Assembly (NCBI GenBank): GCA_002483345.1
Contig: DLHS01000018.1
Coordinates: forward strand, 62,001-126,000
DNA: 64,000 nt
Origin: Bacteroidetes bacterium UBA7662
Lineage (GTDB): Bacteria; Bacteroidota; Bacteroidia; UBA7662
Direction of reading: 5' to 3'
The stretch's first letter is position 1. Each line of letters opens with the position of its first letter. Below the pieces are notes generated by a model. It worked only from the letters and a program-made list of their open reading frames with translations, made no database searches and had not been told where the DNA came from. Made by a program: the position numbers and the translations under genes. This document shows positions 60,092 through 64,000 of this stretch, piece by piece.

Positions 60092-60505
60092 ATGCAAGTC
60101 ACCATAGCACGCAAAGCTCATTTTAACGCCGCACACCGGTTGCACAACCCAGCCTGGGACGACAACCGTAACCGCGAGGTATTCGGGAAATGTAACAATC
60201 CGAGTTATCACGGGCACAATTATGAGCTGATCGTGCAACTTACAGGAAATATCGACCCGGAAACAGGTTATGTGATGGATATGAAAAAACTCTCGGATTT
60301 GATTCAGGAAGAAGTCTGCGAGCGGTTCGATCACAAAAACCTGAATCTGGATACGGCCGAATTTTATGCTTTAAATCCGACAGCAGAAAATATCTGTGTA
60401 GTAATCTGGAACCTCTTGCGTGCCAAAATCGATTTAAACAAGCAGCTTAAAGTTACTCTTTATGAAACCGAACGAAATTTTGTCGCATACGAAGGACTTG
60501 CGTAA
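60092..60505 (+). CDS. queD: 6-carboxytetrahydropterin synthase (QueD)
   Basis: 137 aa. Zinc-ligand His residues lie in HFNAAHRLHN and SYHGHNYELIV; the catalytic Cys is in FGKCNNPSYHGH, and further active-site residues in FDHKNLNLD and PTAENICVVIW. It converts dihydroneopterin triphosphate to 6-carboxytetrahydropterin in queuosine (preQ1) synthesis. The gene overlaps folE by 44 bases, and FolE makes its substrate, so the pair is a coherent module. The 6-pyruvoyl-tetrahydropterin synthase family is the only alternative. Confidence 0.9.
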   Translation: MQVTIARKAHFNAAHRLHNPAWDDNRNREVFGKCNNPSYHGHNYELIVQLTGNIDPETGYVMDMKKLSDLIQEEVCERFDHKNLNLDTAEFYALNPTAENICVVIWNLLRAKIDLNKQLKVTLYETERNFVAYEGLA

Positions 60506-61154
60506 CCAACTTGCGATCGAAGCCATGGGCGACGATCATGTTGGCACTGCAAGTGAAACACCTCTTCGGCTCGACGCCTTCGAAATTGACAACGAACTGA
60601 AGATAGAACTCATCGAAAAACACTTTCGGGAGATTATGCAGATACTCGGTCTTGATCTTACCGACGACAGTCTCAGGGGTACTCCCAACAGGGTAGCCAA
60701 GATGTACGTGGAGGAGATTTTCAGTGGTCTTGACCCGCAAAATAAACCCAGCGTTACCCTTTTCGAAAACAAATACCGCTACAACCAGATGCTTGTGGAG
60801 AAAGATATTACTCTTTATTCCAACTGCGAGCATCATTTTGTGCCCATCGTCGGTAAAGCCCATGTGGCCTATATTTCAAACGGCCACGTAATAGGTCTCT
60901 CGAAAATCAACCGCATTGTGGAGTATTTCGCCAAACGCCCGCAAGTGCAGGAACGGCTTACCAAACAAATCGCCAACGAACTGAAACGAGTGCTTCAAAC
61001 CGACGATGTAGCCGTAGTGATTGATGCCCACCACATGTGTGTGTCTATGCGCGGCATCAAAGACCGCACCAGCAGCACAGTAACGGCTGACTACAGCGGA
61101 AAATTCCTCGACGAAGGGACAAGGAATGAATTCCTGAAATATCTTGAACTCTGA
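60462..61154 (+). CDS. folE: GTP cyclohydrolase I
   Basis: 230 aa from the ATG at 60462, overlapping queD by 44 bases; an ATG at 60525 would avoid the overlap but the long start is plausible. Zinc residues: Cys and His in YSNCEHHFVPIVG and Cys in AHHMCVSMRGIKD. Further motifs are GLSKINRIVEYFAKRPQVQE and LRGTPNRVAKMYVEEIF. It converts GTP to dihydroneopterin triphosphate, feeding folate and, with QueD, queuosine. The mRNA overlap suggests translational coupling. Confidence 0.95.
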   Translation: MKPNEILSHTKDLRNQLAIEAMGDDHVGTASETPLRLDAFEIDNELKIELIEKHFREIMQILGLDLTDDSLRGTPNRVAKMYVEEIFSGLDPQNKPSVTLFENKYRYNQMLVEKDITLYSNCEHHFVPIVGKAHVAYISNGHVIGLSKINRIVEYFAKRPQVQERLTKQIANELKRVLQTDDVAVVIDAHHMCVSMRGIKDRTSSTVTADYSGKFLDEGTRNEFLKYLEL

Positions 61155-61158
61155 TACG

Positions 61159-61274
61159 GATTCCGGATTTCAGATTCCAAATTGTTAAGGGTGTTAGTTA
61201 AAAGGCATGGAAGCTTGGCTTCCATGCCTTTTAACTTTAAACAATTTGGAATCTGAAATTTGAAATCCGGAATC
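61159..61274. repeat. Two-part palindromic element, copy 1 (also possible folE terminator)
   Basis: The inner stem is 18 bp and perfect: 61197-61214 with 61218-61235 around the loop TTG (core AAAAGGCATGGAAGC). The outer arms 61159-61187 and about 61239-61274 pair over 29 bases, the right arm carrying a 7-base insertion that looks like a duplication of ATTTCA. It starts 4 bases after the folE stop. A related element is at 62099-62185. Confidence 0.8.
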
Positions 61275-61346
61275 AATAGCAGAATATTGAATTAAAATGA
61301 CATTAAAGCTCAGGTTGTTAAAAAGCTGTAGGTTTAAATTGTCAGA

Positions 61347-62099
61347 ATGAAAATTTGTGCAGCACAAATGGAGTCCTTGAGGGGGCATGTCGACGAGAAT
61401 ATGGGTCGCCACATTCGCCTCATCATCACCGCCCTTTCTTATGAGGCCGATCTGATAGTTTTTCCTGAACTTTCGCTGACCGGTTATGAACCTGGTCTTT
61501 CCAAAACCCTGGCAACCCATCAGGATGACAAAAGATTTGACATTTTTCAGGTAATCAGTGACACTGAAAATATCTGCATTTGCTCCGGAATCCCAACAAA
61601 CGGCAGCTCCGGCATACTTATCAGCATGCTTGTTTTTCAACCCGGCCTGCCCAGACAATCATACTCCAAACGTTTTTTGCACGCAGATGAACTGCCCTTT
61701 TTTGTCCAGGGTGGTAAACAGCTATACATTGAAACTGATACCAAAAGGATAGCTCCTGCTATCTGCTACGAATCACTTCTACCCGAACATGCCGAAGAGG
61801 TTTTTGAAAACGGGGCTGAAGTTTACCTGACCAGTGTGGCCAAGTCGGCCAAAGGCGTTGCAAAAGCTCATAAACACTACGCCAACACCGCCAAAAAATA
61901 CGGCATGCCGGTCATCATGTCGAACTGCATCGGTTTCTGTGATAATTTCGAAAGCGCCGGTAAATCAGCCATCTGGAATAAAAACGGGCAGCAGATAGGC
62001 TCGTTAAATGAATCCAACGAAGGTCTCCTGATTTTCGACACGGAAACGGAAGAAATAATCCGATGGACCGGGCTTGAAAAAAGGCCGGGGACTTTTTGA
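61347..62099 (+). CDS. Carbon-nitrogen hydrolase (nitrilase superfamily)
   Basis: 250 aa. The catalytic triad is visible: E41 in VFPELSLTGYE, K108 in SYSKRFLHADE and C140 in APAICYESLLPEH. The family hydrolyses C-N bonds of amides, nitriles or carbamoyl groups; the substrate is unknown. Family-typical elements NSNHF-like are replaced by VIMSNCIGFCDNFESAGKS. It is monocistronic and flanked on both sides by related palindromic elements. Confidence 0.87.
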   Translation: MKICAAQMESLRGHVDENMGRHIRLIITALSYEADLIVFPELSLTGYEPGLSKTLATHQDDKRFDIFQVISDTENICICSGIPTNGSSGILISMLVFQPGLPRQSYSKRFLHADELPFFVQGGKQLYIETDTKRIAPAICYESLLPEHAEEVFENGAEVYLTSVAKSAKGVAKAHKHYANTAKKYGMPVIMSNCIGFCDNFESAGKSAIWNKNGQQIGSLNESNEGLLIFDTETEEIIRWTGLEKRPGTF

Positions 62100-62185
62100 T
62101 TTCAGGTTGTTGAAAGCCAAAAGGGATGGAAGCTTTGCTTCCATCCCTTTTGAGAAATCTTCCGAATAATTTGGAACCTGGAATT
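62099..62185. repeat. Two-part palindromic element, copy 2
   Basis: The inner stem is 15 bp and perfect: AAAAGGGATGGAAGC (62119-62133) with 62137-62151 around the loop TTT. Outer arms ATTTCAGGTT (62099-62108) and AACCTGGAATT (62175-62185) pair with one mismatch. Compared with copy 1, a C-G pair in the inner stem has become G-C, keeping the helix. It begins at the nitrilase stop codon. Confidence 0.75.
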
Positions 62186-62235
62186 AAAACTACCTCATGG
62201 GCAATTCCTTTATGTTCCGTTAAAAAGCTGATGGA

Positions 62236-63999
62236 TTAGCTACCCTTCAAAGCCTTTTCAATTTTGTAGCGGAGATGCTCCCGGTGCGCTTTTGTTTCAG
62301 CATCACCAGCTGCAGCTGCCTTGAGTTGTGTATTGAGCCGTGTCAGATTGGCCAGGGCGACAGATTGTGCGATGTAATCATGTCCGGTATTTTTGCCTTT
62401 TTCCAGACCGGCAACCAGTATCAGGCGCTCTACATACTCCTGCTGTAAGTTCTGACGGAAGCTATTGACATTACCCGCTGCGTCGGCCTGAAAGATACCA
62501 TTGGTCAGGTCGGTCATCATTTCTGCCAAACCATACTGGTTTCCATAGAGCTTGCTGTCGGTAATACGCTGCATGGTGGCAGGATGCAGCAGATGAGCGA
62601 GCACCCCTTTCTGGATATTAAGGGCACGACCATGAATTTTAGGATCTTCACCGGCAGCAAAAAAGTTGAAACCGCGACGTTGTACCTGCAAATAGCTATA
62701 GAGATCATTGGCGGCATCAAAGGCGTTGGGGGCAAATACATATTTATTCAGCGTATTCATAGCACGCTTCTGATCGGCTTTGCTTACCGGGGTAAAGGGT
62801 TGTTTGGCACCTTGCTGTCCAATAAAACCGCGTTCTACATACACACCACCCACATAACGGGAAACCGTTGCCGCTGCGTTGAAAGTTTCTCCTCCCAGCA
62901 CCATATAGGCATTCAGCATTTCCTGATAAGACTGCCCTTCCTTGCTGTATTTAGCTTTGAGGTCGCCGGTCAGTTTGTTCACCAGTTGAAAACGCTCTTC
63001 GCTGTATGCTATGGCATCCGACGACATATCATTCACGTTCACCCGCGGGTCAATGGCTTTGCCAGGCGAACGCATATCGTCTGCATCGTTCCCGAATGTG
63101 AGGGCAGGCTCGGTTGAGCGGGCCAGAATTTTGTTCAGGCGTTCTTCTTCTGCTGCCGCATCTTCCAGCGCCTGGCTGTAGCCATACTCTATCGCCCATA
63201 CGTCGTAAGGGCCTGTGCGGGTAGTAAAGTAGTTGCCTTGTTTGTTTTGATCAAGGGCAATGTTGACAGCCGGGTAATCCATCACCGATCCTACCAGGCC
63301 TACCGCTTCGGTGAGCAGTTTGTTGTGCAGGTCTTTCGGGGCGTGAAGCTGACTGGCTTTCATGTTGTGGTTCAGTCCCATGGTGTGTCCCATTTCGTGA
63401 ATCACCAGGTAGTAAAGAGATTCGTCGAGATAGGCTTTTTTACGCTCAGCTGAGGCACCACTGGCTTCAAGCATCTGCATGCCCAACTGGTAGTTGTGCT
63501 GTAAATGACTTGCCATCGCACAGGCATGGCCTGCTACTGCCGGATTGGTTTCTTCCTGACCTACCAGGCCACTGTTGTTGTACAAATCAGCCTGACGCAG
63601 ACGATTGGTCACAAAAACATACTCCAGCATGATATCGGCACCTAAAATCTGACCAGTCATAGGATTCGTAAAGCTGGGACCATAACCACCGAAAGGCGGG
63701 TAGGGAGAAGATGTCCAACGGAGCACGTTGTAACGGATATCACCTGCATCCCAATCCGCTGTGTCAGACTGAATTTTCATAACCACTGCATTCTTGAAGC
63801 CTGCCTTTTCAAAGGCTTCATTCCATTTTAAACCGGCCGCCATGATGGTTTCCCGGAATTCCGACGGGGTTGTGTTCTCGATCCACCAGGTAATGGGCTC
63901 AACCGGCTCGCTGATGGCGGCTGTCGGGTCTTTTTTTACCAGATGCCAGCGGTTGATGACGTCCCGGAAAGGAGTCGCACCAGGAGATGTCATATCGTC
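62236..63999 (-). CDS. Zinc-dependent metalloprotease (DUF5117/DUF5118-type), N-terminus beyond window
   Basis: 588 residues are visible and the frame is open to the right edge (Asp-Asp precede the first Met, so that Met is internal). The zinc motif HEMGHTMGLNHN follows YYLVIHE, and YNVLRWTSSPYPPFGGYGPSF and MDYPAVNIAL are typical of large Bacteroidota zinc metalloproteases of the DUF5117/DUF4953 group. The missing part should hold the signal peptide and the N-terminal DUF5117/DUF5118 region. It is probably exported. Function unknown beyond proteolysis. Confidence 0.88.
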   Translation of the reverse strand, partial: DDMTSPGATPFRDVINRWHLVKKDPTAAISEPVEPITWWIENTTPSEFRETIMAAGLKWNEAFEKAGFKNAVVMKIQSDTADWDAGDIRYNVLRWTSSPYPPFGGYGPSFTNPMTGQILGADIMLEYVFVTNRLRQADLYNNSGLVGQEETNPAVAGHACAMASHLQHNYQLGMQMLEASGASAERKKAYLDESLYYLVIHEMGHTMGLNHNMKASQLHAPKDLHNKLLTEAVGLVGSVMDYPAVNIALDQNKQGNYFTTRTGPYDVWAIEYGYSQALEDAAAEEERLNKILARSTEPALTFGNDADDMRSPGKAIDPRVNVNDMSSDAIAYSEERFQLVNKLTGDLKAKYSKEGQSYQEMLNAYMVLGGETFNAAATVSRYVGGVYVERGFIGQQGAKQPFTPVSKADQKRAMNTLNKYVFAPNAFDAANDLYSYLQVQRRGFNFFAAGEDPKIHGRALNIQKGVLAHLLHPATMQRITDSKLYGNQYGLAEMMTDLTNGIFQADAAGNVNSFRQNLQQEYVERLILVAGLEKGKNTGHDYIAQSVALANLTRLNTQLKAAAAGDAETKAHREHLRYKIEKALKGS

Positions 64000-64000
64000 T

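Overview
The window is chromosomal DNA of a Bacteroidota bacterium. Four things show this directly: an LpxC-FabZ fusion gene, carboxypeptidase-regulatory-like domains in front of TonB-dependent receptors, secreted proteins with type IX secretion C-terminal signals (types A and B), and many copies of the phylum's -7 promoter box TAnnTTTG just upstream of genes. Gene density is high and the GC content looks moderate. I see no rRNA, tRNA, CRISPR array, intact insertion sequence or prophage. I cannot place the organism below phylum with confidence; the gliding/T9SS-type cargo fits Saprospiria, Chitinophagia or Cytophagia.

Layout. 1-3.0 kb: lipid A operon (end of lpxD, lpxC-fabZ, lpxA, an ABC ATPase), closed by a terminator. 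3.2-4.3 kb: dprA. 4.4-11.3 kb: two similar TonB receptors plus an S9 prolyl-oligopeptidase-type peptidase. 11.4-14.3 kb: rsmG, a glycosyltransferase and tgt. 14.4-17.1 kb: a secreted GH13 amylase and an outer-membrane-like protein. 17.2-22.4 kb (minus): lepB, DUF2231 and ybaB, then an operon of UMF1 transporter, LutA-like protein and Ldh-family dehydrogenase. 22.5-29.2 kb: a run of small plus-strand genes (ctlX, thioesterase, cold-shock protein, HAD, DinB-like, LytTR regulator, S41 peptidase, NlpE-like lipoprotein, MazG). 29.4-36.2 kb: bile-acid-symporter family, comB, gcvT, a second lpxD, a T9SS type B protein and rnhB.

36.3-40.9 kb is the most distinctive block: a small membrane protein, a Fur-family repressor, a histidine-rich TonB receptor and two DUF4625-type lipoproteins. 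GCAAC-N3-GTTGC palindromes sit on the promoters of the receptor and the second lipoprotein. I read this as a metal (probably zinc) uptake system under a Zur-like repressor.

40.9-64 kb: housekeeping and envelope genes. These include an E2 acyltransferase, cinA, an LptD-like protein divergent from an amidase and an MlaD-like protein, an M1 aminopeptidase with a T9SS tail, an MsbA-like ABC exporter, truA, a thiolase, ppa, a MarR regulator, lysA, queD, folE, a nitrilase-family hydrolase and a truncated zinc metalloprotease.

Intergenic DNA holds several unexplained structures: two related hairpin elements flanking the nitrilase gene and linked by a compensatory base change, a 268-bp unit bounded by 45-bp inverted repeats, a nested palindrome before ppa, and purine/pyrimidine tracts. 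Many gene starts were reset because a -7 box overlaps the longest reading frame.
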